From contig NZ_JAAUWT010000004.1 of NCBI RefSeq assembly GCF_014694455.1, forward strand, positions 1 through 64,000: a DNA stretch of 64,000 nucleotides, written 5' to 3'. Position numbers and translations under genes: made by a program. Of the stretch, positions 30,610 through 40,210 are shown piece after piece. A model generated the notes under the pieces. The model made no database searches. It was not told where the DNA came from and worked only from the letters and a program-made list of their open reading frames with translations. The stretch comes from Vibrio sp. S9_S30. GTDB taxonomy: Bacteria > Pseudomonadota > Gammaproteobacteria > Enterobacterales > Vibrionaceae. Positions within the stretch are counted from its first letter, which is position 1. Each line of letters starts with the position of its first letter.

Positions 30610-31008
30610 TTACTTCTTATTTTGCTTTATAACTTGATTGAGGTTTCTGCCATTGATTTGTACCAGCTCAAGGGTGCTGGCGTCGTATTCAACTTTAATC
30701 ACGTTGTTATCGTGTACCAGTCTGAGTTCATATATCCATTGGTCATCGTCTTTGTCTAATTCAACTTTAATGACTCGACCATTTAGCTGATTTTCAACCG
30801 CCTCATACAAAGCGGAAAATGGCTGAATACGCCCTGCTTGAACAGCTTCATAGACATCATCCTGATCTTCATCGATTTCAACCTGATCGCCATTAGGTGG
30901 AATGTTGCTCACGAGCGAATTAGGGGATTCATCTTGAAAAGCATAGACCTGACTTGTCCCGAGTGGGAGTAGAAGTAGTGTGATGGCTGCAATAGGACGT
31001 CGAAACAT
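30610..31008 (-). CDS. PepSY domain-containing periplasmic protein
   Basis: This 132-residue exported protein has a signal peptide (MFRRPIAAITLLLLPLGTSQVYA) and an acidic spacer (EIDEDQDDVYEAV). One PepSY domain follows at about 55-130 (FSALYEAVENQLNGRVIKVELDKDDDQWIYELRLVHDNNVIKVEYDASTLEL). It is the first gene of the operon with the OmpR-type regulator and PhoQ-like kinase, so it may modulate the kinase from the periplasm. That role is inferred from context. Confidence 0.87.
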   Translation of the reverse strand: MFRRPIAAITLLLLPLGTSQVYAFQDESPNSLVSNIPPNGDQVEIDEDQDDVYEAVQAGRIQPFSALYEAVENQLNGRVIKVELDKDDDQWIYELRLVHDNNVIKVEYDASTLELVQINGRNLNQVIKQNKK

Positions 31009-31654
31009 AGACTTACCTTAAAAGCGATAACTATAATCGAGTATAAACAAGTAAAAATGAATAGAAAGTGAACTTTAGGTATAACAAGAAGATTCTGCCA
31101 GATTTGAGATTAATGGATGAATTTTGACGAATAGTGGAGGGAAAGAAAGGGCTGATTAAAGGCGTTGATGCTGAATGAAAAAAACTAGCGAGCCTTTTTA
31201 TTTGGGTATATTTGTTTGCGTTTGTAGGCGATAACAGCAGAAAGAATGAAAGCATTCAGTGCAAGCATTTCCTGCTCTTCCGGTATTTTTCCGAAAACAA
31301 AGGCAAAGGCAATCGCGACTGCAATAAAAGCAGCCAGCTTTCTGAAAAGGTAGATAAATTGGCTCAAAGCACCCTCTATTGAAAACCGAAGACAAAGAAG
31401 CCTGCAAAAGGCGTGGGCAACTCAATCAATCCAGTTGAACAAGTGGCACCTTAAGTCAACACCTAGCGGTGGTGATTGGATGAGCGGTGATTTTACATAC
31501 GATACTGTGCTCAGTCTTTCGTATTCGATATGAAAAATGTTAGTAATTGCAACAGAACACAACACTCTAAAAGATTGGGTGTCGAGGCTGCGTTAAGTGA
31601 GCATGTTGGATTCTCAGAATGTCGTGGTCTACCCATTTTGATGACAACGCCATT
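31009..31654. other. Region between PepSY operon and radD
   Basis: It contains one plausible small membrane protein gene (31185-31367, minus strand). The rest shows no recognisable gene or RNA. Confidence 0.4.
31185..31367 (-). CDS. Small hypothetical membrane protein (60 aa)
   Basis: This 60-residue frame has two hydrophobic stretches (LAAFIAVAIAFAFVF and MLALNAFILSAVIAY) and a basic C-terminus (KRKQIYPNKKAR), fitting a two-pass inner membrane protein with basic residues inside. It begins with TTG at 31367 with GAGGG four bases upstream. It was not recognised as a known family and stands alone between two larger minus-strand genes. Confidence 0.5.
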   Translation of the reverse strand: MSQFIYLFRKLAAFIAVAIAFAFVFGKIPEEQEMLALNAFILSAVIAYKRKQIYPNKKAR

Positions 31655-33391
31655 TTATTGGGTAAGCTCATCGTCGAAAATTTTATCCCTCATTTTCCAG
31701 AATCGACCTACTTTTCGGGCAATAACAAACTGGGGTAATCGAAATCTATGCTGGTGGTTGACCACCTTGGTGGGTGAGCTCTCTTCGAATGGGCGATGAC
31801 GATCCGCTAGGTGAGGGCGAACAAAGGCTTTTTGAAAGTTCTCTTTCTGTTTTTTTGTCGTCAACGACCAAAACTGATGGACTTGCGCGTTGTTGTCGCC
31901 ATAGTAGGTTACTTTGAGTTGCGATTTGCCTTTATCATCTTTATGCACGGACAATTGCATGTCGGTACATTCAAAGACGAGGGCATCTTTGAGGTTGAGT
32001 GCTTCTTTCAGTTTTTTGTCTGGGTCCACTAATGTGGCGTCGCACTCGTGGCATATTCGTGCCGCAATGTCGTTGTCCGCTCCGCATTCAGGGCAATACT
32101 TTGCTCGGAAACGGTAATCGCAATGTTCACGCGTGCCCTCTTCGTCTTCGAAATAACCTTGGCATTTTCGACCATAGTGTTCCACAAGAAACCCGCTGGC
32201 ATCGAGTTTGCCCCAAAAGCTGTTGTTAAAGCCGCAAGATGGGCAGGGAATGGTGATGATTTCACTGTCTGAATCCGGTTTTGGGTTGCCAATTTCGGGC
32301 TGATATAAGTCGTAGCTATTGCCCGCGTAGTCCAGCACTAAACATTCTGTTTTTCCATTCGAAAGACGAAGCCCTCGCCCAACAATTTGCTGGTATAAGC
32401 TCACCGATTCGGTAGGGCGAAGAATGGCGATTAAATCGACGTGAGGTGCATCAAATCCAGTAGTCAAAACGGAGACATTAACAAGGAATTTGATCTCACG
32501 CTGTTTAAAAGATTGGATAATACGGTCACGTTCTTTGGTTTCCGTATCACCAATGACAAGGGAGCTCTCGTTTTCCGGCAGGAGGGAAAGGATTTCTTGA
32601 GCATGTCTGACCGTTGCCGCAAAAATCATCACCCCATATCGGTTTTGGGCTTGGGCAATAATTTGTTCAACGATCTGAGGCGTGGCTCTCTTTGATTGCT
32701 CAATAACCATATCCATCTCGGACTCTTTATAGCGTCCAGTTGCGGCGGGCTTGAGCTGTGAAAAGTCGTAGCTTAATACAGGCGCGTCGATCAATTTCGC
32801 CGGAGTAAGAAACCCTTCATCAAGCAGGTAGTGAATCGGTAGTTCGAAAATGCAGTCGCGAAAAAACCGAGGTTCTTCGCTGCGAACCAATCCACGGGTG
32901 TGGTACTGGTAAATCCAGCCCATACCAAGACGATAAGGCGTTGCCGTTAACCCTAAAACTTTGATGCCTGGGTTAATGGACTGAAGGTGACGGATGACTT
33001 TGCGGTAACTGCTGCTGGTATTGTCGGGAACGCGATGGCATTCGTCGATAACCAACAATGAAAACTGATTGGCGAATGCATCAAGGTTTCGGACAACAGA
33101 TTGGACAGATGCAAACACGACTTGCTGATCTGTTTCTTTGCGCCCTAAACCTGCCGAGAAAATGGAACCCTGCAAATTGTACCCTTCGTATTTGGCATGA
33201 TTTTGCTCGACCAGCTCTTTTACGTGGGCAAGCACTAACACTCTTCCTTTCGCTAAACGGGCTAATTCCGCAATCACGAGGCTTTTGCCTGCGCCTGTGG
33301 GAAGTACGATTACCGCAGGAGAGCTATGTTTACGGAAATAATGCACGACGGCTTTAACGGAATCGGTTTGGTAGGGGCGAAGGGTGTACAT
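31655..33391 (-). CDS. radD: ATP-dependent helicase RadD (YejH)
   Basis: This 578-residue superfamily 2 helicase has LRPYQTDSVKAVVHYF, Walker A VLPTGAGKS, DECH box VIDECHR, LTATPYR and motif VI QIVGRGLR. The C-terminal third has two cysteine clusters (CPSCGF..., YCPECGADNDIAARICHEC) typical of RadD zinc binding. RadD acts with RecA in resolving recombination intermediates. Length and motif order match E. coli RadD. It is divergent from rsuA, the same neighbourhood as in E. coli (radD-rsuA-bcr). Confidence 0.93.
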   Translation of the reverse strand: MYTLRPYQTDSVKAVVHYFRKHSSPAVIVLPTGAGKSLVIAELARLAKGRVLVLAHVKELVEQNHAKYEGYNLQGSIFSAGLGRKETDQQVVFASVQSVVRNLDAFANQFSLLVIDECHRVPDNTSSSYRKVIRHLQSINPGIKVLGLTATPYRLGMGWIYQYHTRGLVRSEEPRFFRDCIFELPIHYLLDEGFLTPAKLIDAPVLSYDFSQLKPAATGRYKESEMDMVIEQSKRATPQIVEQIIAQAQNRYGVMIFAATVRHAQEILSLLPENESSLVIGDTETKERDRIIQSFKQREIKFLVNVSVLTTGFDAPHVDLIAILRPTESVSLYQQIVGRGLRLSNGKTECLVLDYAGNSYDLYQPEIGNPKPDSDSEIITIPCPSCGFNNSFWGKLDASGFLVEHYGRKCQGYFEDEEGTREHCDYRFRAKYCPECGADNDIAARICHECDATLVDPDKKLKEALNLKDALVFECTDMQLSVHKDDKGKSQLKVTYYGDNNAQVHQFWSLTTKKQKENFQKAFVRPHLADRHRPFEESSPTKVVNHQHRFRLPQFVIARKVGRFWKMRDKIFDDELTQ

Positions 33392-33462
33392 ACAGTAATG
33401 AAAATCGTCATTTATTTTGATTTGCTGGGTATAATACCTGACTTAGTAGTTACGAGGTATCC

Positions 33463-34158
33463 ATGCGTTTAGACAAATTTATCTGTGATGCTCTGGGAGC
33501 AACACGAAAAGAAGCCACCAAAATCATTAAAAGTGGCGATGTAACCGTCAATGGCACCATGCAAAAAAGCGGTGCTTTTAAAGTAACTCAAGCATGCGAC
33601 GTTGAATGGCAAGGGCGTACGATTCAAATGCAGGGGCCGCGATACATCATGCTGTTCAAGCCTGAAGGATTTGTGTGTTCCCACGAAGACGGGTTTAACC
33701 ACACCGCGTTTGTGTTGTTGGATGAAGTGAAAATGGAGAATTTACACTTCGCAGGTAGGCTGGATGTGGATACGACCGGGTTAGTGCTCATTACCGATGA
33801 TGGTAAGTGGTCACATCGCATTACCTCACCCAAACATAAGTGCGAAAAAACCTATCGTGTGTGGCTTGCTGATCCCGTGCAACAAGAGTATGTTGAGCAG
33901 TTCACACAGGGCATTGAGCTCAGAAATGAAAAAGAGCCTACTTTGCCTGCTCAGCTTGAAATCATCGATGAAAAAGAAGTACTGCTGACGATTCATGAAG
34001 GTAAGTATCATCAAGTTAAGCGTATGTTTGCAGCGCTTGGCAATAAAGTGGAAAGGCTCCACCGAGAACGTATTGGTGACATCTATTTGGATGAAGGTCT
34101 TGAACCTGGTGAATATCGTTATCTCACCCAAGAAGAAATTGATTCTGTTTACTCGTGA
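33463..34158 (+). CDS. rsuA: 16S rRNA pseudouridine(516) synthase
   Basis: This 231-residue protein has an N-terminal S4 RNA-binding domain (MRLDKFICDALGATRKEATKIIKSGDVTVNG) and an RsuA-type catalytic domain with GRLDVDTTGLVLITDDGKW, in which the Asp is catalytic, followed by EKTYRVWL and HEGKYHQVKRMFAALGN. It modifies U516 of 16S rRNA. GAGG precedes the ATG. It sits between radD and bcr as in enterobacteria. Confidence 0.95.
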   Translation: MRLDKFICDALGATRKEATKIIKSGDVTVNGTMQKSGAFKVTQACDVEWQGRTIQMQGPRYIMLFKPEGFVCSHEDGFNHTAFVLLDEVKMENLHFAGRLDVDTTGLVLITDDGKWSHRITSPKHKCEKTYRVWLADPVQQEYVEQFTQGIELRNEKEPTLPAQLEIIDEKEVLLTIHEGKYHQVKRMFAALGNKVERLHRERIGDIYLDEGLEPGEYRYLTQEEIDSVYS

Positions 34159-34372
34159 TTAAAGCTTAGGCGATGCGCAGCGTCATCACTCTGAATATGT
34201 GAGATCGTTAAGTATTTTTATCGCTAGTATTCTTTATATCTAAGCGCTTTTATAGTTTAAGTATCTTGATAGCTAAATGTAGTTAGAGTTAAGTGCTTTA
34301 CGCCCTAAAGAACGGAATTTATATATCTATCACTGCCCGTTTTTAAATCCTTTTCCTAACACTAGGAGAGTT

Positions 34373-35563
34373 ATGTCGTCTCAAAAGACACCCCAGCTCA
34401 GCTTATTGCTGTTTATTATTTTAGGAGCCATTGGCGCTCTTACTCCGCTTGCGATCGATATGTATTTGCCAGCAATGCCAGCGATAGCAAAGGATTTAGG
34501 AGTCACCGCAGGTGAGGTGCAAATCACGTTAACCGCTTATACCTTGGGGTTTGCGTTTGGGCAGTTATTGCATGGACCACTGTCAGACAGCTATGGCAGA
34601 AGACCCGTGCTACTCATCGGCGTTGTCTTGTTTGCACTCGCCTCAATGGTCTCGGCGACAACAACAGGTATTGATGCGTTAATGGCGGTACGTGTCGCGC
34701 AAGGGTTTGCCGGCGCAGCGGCGGCTGTCGTTATTGCTGCAGTTGTTCGAGATATGTTCGACAGAGAAGACTTCTCACGAACCATGTCTTTTATCACTCT
34801 TGTGATGACACTAGCACCGTTAGTTGCACCAATGATAGGCGGGCACTTAGCGGTTTGGCTGGGGTGGCGTTCCATCTTCTGGACGTTGGCCATATTCTCC
34901 GTTGTGGTGATCGCTGCCGTTCTATGGAAAATCCCTGAGACACTGGCAGCAGAGAATCGTCAGCCACTAAATTTCAGAACTAGTTTAAGAAATTACGCCA
35001 AATTGTTCCGAAATCCGGTCGCGTTGGGGCTGATTCTTGCCAGCGCATTTTCATTTTCTGGCATGTTTGTTTTCTTGACCGCAGGGGCTTTTGTTTACAT
35101 CGATCTTTATCATGTCACTCCCGAGCATTTTGGTTATCTCTTTGGGTTGAATATCATCTGTATGATCCTGATGACGATTCTCAACGGTCGGATTGTTAAG
35201 AGGGTTGGTTCGCATTGGATGCTAAGGCTTGGGTTAGCGCTTAAATTAATTGCAGGGCTTGGACTCTTTCTTGGTTGGCTATTTAATTTAGGATTATGGG
35301 GTATTGTCCCTTTCGTCATGTTGTTTATTGGGACTATTGCGACAATAGGTAGTAACAGTATGGCGTTATTACTGAGTGGGTATCCTAATATGGCGGGTAC
35401 GGCCTCTTCTTTGGCGGGGACAATGAGGTTTGGCATGGGATCCCTCGCGGGCGCGTTGGTTGCCTTTATGCCGTCGGAGACGCAAGTACCAATGATTATG
35501 ATGATGACGCTCTGTGCGGTATTATCGGCACTGTTTTACTGGACGTTAGGAAGAAAGGCGTAA
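34373..35563 (+). CDS. bcr: Bcr/CflA family multidrug efflux MFS transporter
   Basis: This 396-residue 12-helix transporter has GALTPLAIDMYLPAMPAIAKDL, characteristic of Bcr/CflA, the drug:H+ antiporter loop motif GPLSDSYGRRPVLLIG between helices 2 and 3, and APLVAPMIGGHLAVWLGWRSIFW. Bcr exports bicyclomycin and sulfonamides in E. coli. TAATG overlap links it to the DUF2913 gene downstream. AGGAGAG precedes the ATG. Confidence 0.92.
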   Translation: MSSQKTPQLSLLLFIILGAIGALTPLAIDMYLPAMPAIAKDLGVTAGEVQITLTAYTLGFAFGQLLHGPLSDSYGRRPVLLIGVVLFALASMVSATTTGIDALMAVRVAQGFAGAAAAVVIAAVVRDMFDREDFSRTMSFITLVMTLAPLVAPMIGGHLAVWLGWRSIFWTLAIFSVVVIAAVLWKIPETLAAENRQPLNFRTSLRNYAKLFRNPVALGLILASAFSFSGMFVFLTAGAFVYIDLYHVTPEHFGYLFGLNIICMILMTILNGRIVKRVGSHWMLRLGLALKLIAGLGLFLGWLFNLGLWGIVPFVMLFIGTIATIGSNSMALLLSGYPNMAGTASSLAGTMRFGMGSLAGALVAFMPSETQVPMIMMMTLCAVLSALFYWTLGRKA

Positions 35564-36222
35564 TGTCTAAATACCATATTGAGATTCAAAACCTAGTGAA
35601 TACTGCTTTAGATGAAATGGCAGAAGAGCACAACAAAGGGCGTTTAGCCGATACACCTGTGAGCAATACACATTTTATTCTTCGCTGGATAACACGTGCG
35701 ATTAAAGGTCAGCGCTTTCATCGAGTCGTCAGTGGAGATTTGATCCGCTGGCAAAAAGCAGGTCGAAGCAAAGGTACACAACTTGATCTACTTTTGCTGT
35801 TTCGTCAAATTTCCCAGTTATACGCTGAACTTACGCCAGTAGAGAAAGAAGCGAAACCCATTCTAGACAGCGAAATTGAAGGTTTTATCGATTTCATGGA
35901 AGCGAAGGGGTGGGCGGTGTGTACCGAGTATGATGTTCGCGAAAAAATTCAAGTGTTTACCGAAGGAGACAGTTCGTTTTTGCTCTGCTCGCATCAGTGT
36001 GACGATTGTTTTGATGGCGCCGACTTAATCAAGCCAATGAGCTGGTATGTGCGTGGTAATCATGCCGAATTTATTCGTTTGGCGACGGAGCAAGGGTTTT
36101 TGGTTCATAAAGTCACCGACTACAAATCGAAGGTGAAATACCATGGTGAGTACTTGGTGTACCCTAATAACCACGGACTCCAACTAGCAGAAATTCCACT
36201 TGGCTTTGGCATGAAGAACTAA
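35563..36222 (+). CDS. DUF2913 family protein
   Basis: This 219-residue cytoplasmic protein resembles DUF2913, a family of vibrios and relatives: SKYHIEIQNLVNTALDEMAEEH at the start, FHRVVSGDLIRWQKAGRSKGTQLDLLLLFRQI, and a cysteine pair region CSHQCDDCF. No enzymatic motif was recognised. It shares one base with the bcr stop (TAATG), so it is co-translated with the efflux pump; its role is unknown. Confidence 0.85.
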   Translation: MSKYHIEIQNLVNTALDEMAEEHNKGRLADTPVSNTHFILRWITRAIKGQRFHRVVSGDLIRWQKAGRSKGTQLDLLLLFRQISQLYAELTPVEKEAKPILDSEIEGFIDFMEAKGWAVCTEYDVREKIQVFTEGDSSFLLCSHQCDDCFDGADLIKPMSWYVRGNHAEFIRLATEQGFLVHKVTDYKSKVKYHGEYLVYPNNHGLQLAEIPLGFGMKN

Positions 36223-36275
36223 CGTGTCATTGAGTTAAACGACCATGTTTGATGGTAACGTTCAAACGAATAGAT

Positions 36276-36305
36276 AATAGGAAGCTGGCGGCTTCCTATT
36301 TTTTT
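36276..36305. terminator. Bidirectional terminator
   Basis: AATAGGAAGC / GCTTCCTATT-type stem (36276-36300) is followed on the plus strand by T7. The 3' end of the convergent SDR/DUF2867 gene lies within it. Confidence 0.88.
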
Positions 36306-37747
36306 GCGTTATCCTCAGCTTTTGCTTGCTGAACAATGGCTTTAACCATTCCATGAAAAACAAATAGGTGAGCGGGCATCATGGCAAACCAATAGAGCAG
36401 TCCCAAAAAGCCTTTTGGATGCCACCAAGCCGTGACGTTTAATTCCCTGTGCGTTCCATGATCTTTTATAGAAAACTCCAATCGCCCTAATCCGGGTCCT
36501 TTCATTCCAAACAACAAAGAAATGAAGGTGTTGTCTTCATGTTTAATGACTTTCCAAGAATCGATAAAGTCGCCTTCTTTTAGTGCAGAACCGCTTGGCT
36601 TTTGTCTGATTGGCGCCGCCCCACCAACGAATACATCCAACCACTCTCGAAGTCGCCACATCCACGTGGCGAAAAAGTACCCTTTATCGTGGCTGCCGAT
36701 TTGTTTAACCACTTGCCAGAGACTTTGTGCATCCATTTCAGTTTGTATGCTTGCTCCCGTTTTTTTGGGGTAATAGCCAAAACCAGGCTGCCACCGTTTA
36801 AGTGCAGAGGGGTCGAACCCCCAAACGTTGGATTGCAAATAGGATCCTTCACTGGCAATGGCGGATGCGACGGCTTTTTTGAAAGGTATTAAAGGTTGAG
36901 GAAATTTACGTTCTAATGTGCTGCTGTCGGCAATGAAATCATGTGTGAGCCCCGCCAACAATGCTCTGCCTATAGCTGAAGGAACGGACGTCACCATCCC
37001 TAACCAGTGGCTCGCCATCTTAGGCGTCAGCAATCGAGTGGCGAAAATCGGACGCTTTCTGGAGGTGATCTGGCAAAGGATCTGAAACTGATCTCGGTAA
37101 CTTAATACATCAGGGCCACCGGCTTCGAATATTTGACTGTCACTCGGAGTGCTGTTTGCGAGTGCTAATAGGTAGTGATTTAAATTATCCAGTGCGATAG
37201 GGTTAGCTTTTGACTCCACCCACTTTGGCGTAATCAAGATAGGGAGGTTGTAGACAAAGTCTCGCATTATCTCAAAAGCCGCGCTGCCCGCCCCAATGAT
37301 GACGCCTGCACGAATTTCCGTAATCGGAACATGAGATTCTCTGAGTACGTTACCGGTTTCTCGCCTTGCTCGTAGGTGTTTAGAGTCGCTGGTTTGGGGC
37401 TGAAGCGAGCTTAGATAAACCACGTGTTGGATTTGGCTTCTATCTAAGGCGTGGCGAAAATTTTCTGCCAGCGAAAGCTCATAATCAATGAAGTCATGCC
37501 CATGTGCCATGCCGTGTACCAAGAAGAATGCAAGGTCAAAGTGATCAATAAGCTTTAATGTGGATTCTCGGTCGGCTAAATCAAGGTATTGTATGGTTAA
37601 ATTCGGGTGTTCAGAAACGCGACGTGTTAAGTGTTCAAACTGGCGAGCGACAGCCGTAACGGTATACCCCTCTTTTAATAGAAGGGGAATCAACTGTGAG
37701 CCAACATAGCCAGATGCGCCAAGCACCAATACTCGTTTTGAAGCCAT
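36296..37747 (-). CDS. NAD(P)-binding SDR protein with C-terminal DUF2867
   Basis: This is a 483-residue protein. The N-terminal 290 residues form an atypical/extended SDR Rossmann domain (KRVLVLGASGYVGSQLIPLLLKEGYTVTAV, FFLVHGMAHG, VVYLSSLQP). The C-terminal half matches DUF2867 (GDFIDSWKVIKHEDNTFISLLFGMKGPGLGRLEF, ending WWHPKGFLGLLYWFAMMPAHLFVFHGM). The substrate is unknown. The ATG at 37747 has AGAGG upstream and places the Rossmann glycine motif at residue 9-16; an earlier in-frame start at 37774 is less likely. The gene is monocistronic. Confidence 0.87.
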   Translation of the reverse strand: MASKRVLVLGASGYVGSQLIPLLLKEGYTVTAVARQFEHLTRRVSEHPNLTIQYLDLADRESTLKLIDHFDLAFFLVHGMAHGHDFIDYELSLAENFRHALDRSQIQHVVYLSSLQPQTSDSKHLRARRETGNVLRESHVPITEIRAGVIIGAGSAAFEIMRDFVYNLPILITPKWVESKANPIALDNLNHYLLALANSTPSDSQIFEAGGPDVLSYRDQFQILCQITSRKRPIFATRLLTPKMASHWLGMVTSVPSAIGRALLAGLTHDFIADSSTLERKFPQPLIPFKKAVASAIASEGSYLQSNVWGFDPSALKRWQPGFGYYPKKTGASIQTEMDAQSLWQVVKQIGSHDKGYFFATWMWRLREWLDVFVGGAAPIRQKPSGSALKEGDFIDSWKVIKHEDNTFISLLFGMKGPGLGRLEFSIKDHGTHRELNVTAWWHPKGFLGLLYWFAMMPAHLFVFHGMVKAIVQQAKAEDNAKK

Positions 37748-38030
37748 AAAACCTCTGTTATCTATCCCTAACACATAGCGTCATTTGAGTATACATAAGC
37801 ACTTTGCAAGAAGTATCGAAGTGCGGGAGAAAATCGTGGAAGACACTCCATTTAGAAACCCTAACATATTGAGTATATTTATTTTTGTTATTCATATAGA
37901 TTAGTATGCCCAAACATTTTGGGTATCGAGTAGGGAAAAGTGTTTCTGCCCTTTTTCTTCCCAATTTTGTACTCCAATACTTTTACTCTAATACCTTTAC
38001 TCCAATGCAATCCAATGGCAAGAGGGACGT

Positions 38031-39410
38031 ATGACATCAGCAATGCATCTTGTATTTCACCATACACGTGGGGACTTCATTCGAAAACTGTTTGCCATTG
38101 CTTTGCCGATTGCTTTGCAGAGTGTGATGTTTTCGAGCCGTGGGTTGGTCGATGTATTGATGTTAGGTCAATTGGGGGAAGCCGATATCGCCGCGGTGGG
38201 CATCGCTTCACGCGCTATGTTTGTTACCACGATCATGCTCGTGGGAATTACAACTGGTGGTTCCATGCTAATTGCTCAATATTGGGGCGCAGGCAATCAC
38301 AAAGGTGTGAAGGAAAGCACGGCGCTTACGTGGATGATTGCGAGCCTTGCAGCTTCTGTAACCGTTGTTGGTTTTTCGCTATTTCCAGCTCAAGTAATGA
38401 GCCTCGCAACCAACTCACCTGAAGTCATCGCTTTAGGAACCGACTATATTGTGTTTACCGCCTTCAGTATGTTTGGTGTGGCGTGTGTAGCGAGCATGGC
38501 TGTTGGGCTTCGTTCAATCCAAAAACCGGGTCTTAGTACCTTTTTCAGTGGTATTGGCATTATTTCGAATGTGTTTCTGAACTGGGTTTTTATTTTCGGA
38601 AATCTAGGTGTACCAGCAATGGGAATAAAAGGCGCGGCCATTGCTACGTTGATGAGCAGCGTCATCGAAGTGGGTTGTCTTTACGGCTATTTGTATTCGA
38701 AAAAACACTTATTGTCGTTTGGTTTTCATGAGATGGTGACGGTATGGAATCGGGAAACGGTCATTCGATTCTTGAAGCTATCGATGCCAACCACATTTAA
38801 TTTTCTGGCATGGGCAGGGGGCTTATTCGCCTATCACGCCATTTTGGGGCAGACCGGTGTTCAAGGGCTTGCTGCACTGTCTGTAATGACCCCGGTGGAA
38901 TCCATCTCCCTTTGCCTCATGATTGGTATCTCTACGGCGTCAGCGGCTCTTATCGGAAATCAATTAGGTGCCAAGGATTATGAATCCATTTATTATCGCG
39001 CTATCGGTTTGGTGGTCGTCAATATAGGTGTGGGGGTGGTCACTGCTGCACTTCTTTATTTGTCTCAGTTCTATATTTTGGATGCATTTACTGCATTGTC
39101 TGATGAGACACGCACACTAAGCCAAAAATTTATGTTGGTATTAAGTGTTGGGATCGTCCTTCGATCTTTACCTATGATGGCGATAGTGGGAGTGCTGAGA
39201 GCGGGGGGAGATGTTAATTTTTGCCTGTATCAAGACATGATTGCTCAGTGGGTTATTGGTATTCCGGTTACCGCGTTTTGTGCCCTTATTCTTGGGTGGC
39301 AGCCTGAATATATTTATGCCTTGTTTTTGCTTGAAGAGCTCATAAAGTGGTTTGGATCAACGCACCGTATAAAAAGCAAGAAGTGGATCAGAAATTTGGT
39401 TGAAAATTGA
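38031..39410 (+). CDS. MATE family efflux transporter
   Basis: This 459-residue, 12-helix transporter has MATE features in both halves: IALPIALQSVMFSSRGLVDVLMLGQLGEADIAAVGIASRAMF near the N-terminus and MTPVESISLCLMIGISTASAALIGNQLGA in the second half. These pumps export cationic drugs or metabolites with Na+ or H+. The substrate is unknown. GAGGG precedes the ATG. It is followed after 128 bp by an ABC operon. Confidence 0.9.
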   Translation: MTSAMHLVFHHTRGDFIRKLFAIALPIALQSVMFSSRGLVDVLMLGQLGEADIAAVGIASRAMFVTTIMLVGITTGGSMLIAQYWGAGNHKGVKESTALTWMIASLAASVTVVGFSLFPAQVMSLATNSPEVIALGTDYIVFTAFSMFGVACVASMAVGLRSIQKPGLSTFFSGIGIISNVFLNWVFIFGNLGVPAMGIKGAAIATLMSSVIEVGCLYGYLYSKKHLLSFGFHEMVTVWNRETVIRFLKLSMPTTFNFLAWAGGLFAYHAILGQTGVQGLAALSVMTPVESISLCLMIGISTASAALIGNQLGAKDYESIYYRAIGLVVVNIGVGVVTAALLYLSQFYILDAFTALSDETRTLSQKFMLVLSVGIVLRSLPMMAIVGVLRAGGDVNFCLYQDMIAQWVIGIPVTAFCALILGWQPEYIYALFLLEELIKWFGSTHRIKSKKWIRNLVEN

Positions 39411-39538
39411 ACATAAATCTCCTTTATAATGTAACGATGTGCATATATTGTGATCTCTGCTTCAAAATACTTCCTAGGCTTCTGGTTTTAGTGTAGATTC
39501 TCATACCTAATTTCTAACTAAGCCAGTTGAGTGAGTGA

Positions 39539-40210
39539 ATGTTAAAACTTTCAGACCTATGTAAAGGGTACGTGGATGGTGGAGAGTTTCATCCTGTACT
39601 GCAAGGGGCTGAATTGACATTGAAGCAAGGTGAGCAGCTCGCCCTCATGGGGGAGAGTGGATCTGGAAAAAGCACTTTACTCAATTTGATCGCTGGCATC
39701 GATCAAGTTGATTCTGGCGAGATATGGTTTTCCAAATTTTCTATGCATGCGCAACCTGAATATAAGCGTACGGCGTATCGAAGAAATAATATTGGGCACA
39801 TCTTTCAGCAGTTCAATTTACTTCCCACCCTTAATATCGCAGACAACATTCGTTTTTGTCGGCAGCTCAAAGGGCTTCCTGAAGACAGAGGTTTATGGCG
39901 TCAAATTCTGTCTGCGCTTGATCTCATGCCATTACTCGGGCGCTACCCTGAAGAAGTGTCTGGAGGTCAACAGCAACGTGCTGCCATTGCCCGATCTTTG
40001 TATATGGAACCCAAACTGCTTTTAGCTGATGAGCCAACAGGAAGTTTAGACGAAAGAAATGCAGAGGCCGTCATGCGACTTCTTACGAGTTTGGCTAAAC
40101 AGCTGGACTGTACATTACTGCTTGTCACACACAGTGAAAAAGTGGCGCAACACATGGAAGGTTGCATTCGTCTTCAGGGAGGACAATTGCATGTTGTGGC
40201 CCGTAGTTAA
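39539..40210 (+). CDS. ABC transporter ATPase (LolD/MacB type; AttE-like)
   Basis: This 223-residue ATPase has Walker A GESGSGKST, Q-loop FQQFNLLPTL, signature SGGQQQRAAIARSL, Walker B LLLADEPTGSLDE and H-loop VTHS. It is of the LolD/MacB/FtsE class that partners FtsX-like permeases in mechanotransmission rather than classical transport. The permease gene starts 20 bases inside its end and an AttH-like protein follows, so it corresponds to AttE of the AttEFGH arrangement. Confidence 0.92.
   Translation: MLKLSDLCKGYVDGGEFHPVLQGAELTLKQGEQLALMGESGSGKSTLLNLIAGIDQVDSGEIWFSKFSMHAQPEYKRTAYRRNNIGHIFQQFNLLPTLNIADNIRFCRQLKGLPEDRGLWRQILSALDLMPLLGRYPEEVSGGQQQRAAIARSLYMEPKLLLADEPTGSLDERNAEAVMRLLTSLAKQLDCTLLLVTHSEKVAQHMEGCIRLQGGQLHVVARS

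Noticed and set aside
34160..34210. Short GATGCGC/GCGTCATC hairpin after rsuA as a terminator
   Set aside because: Stem is short and imperfect, and no T-run follows.
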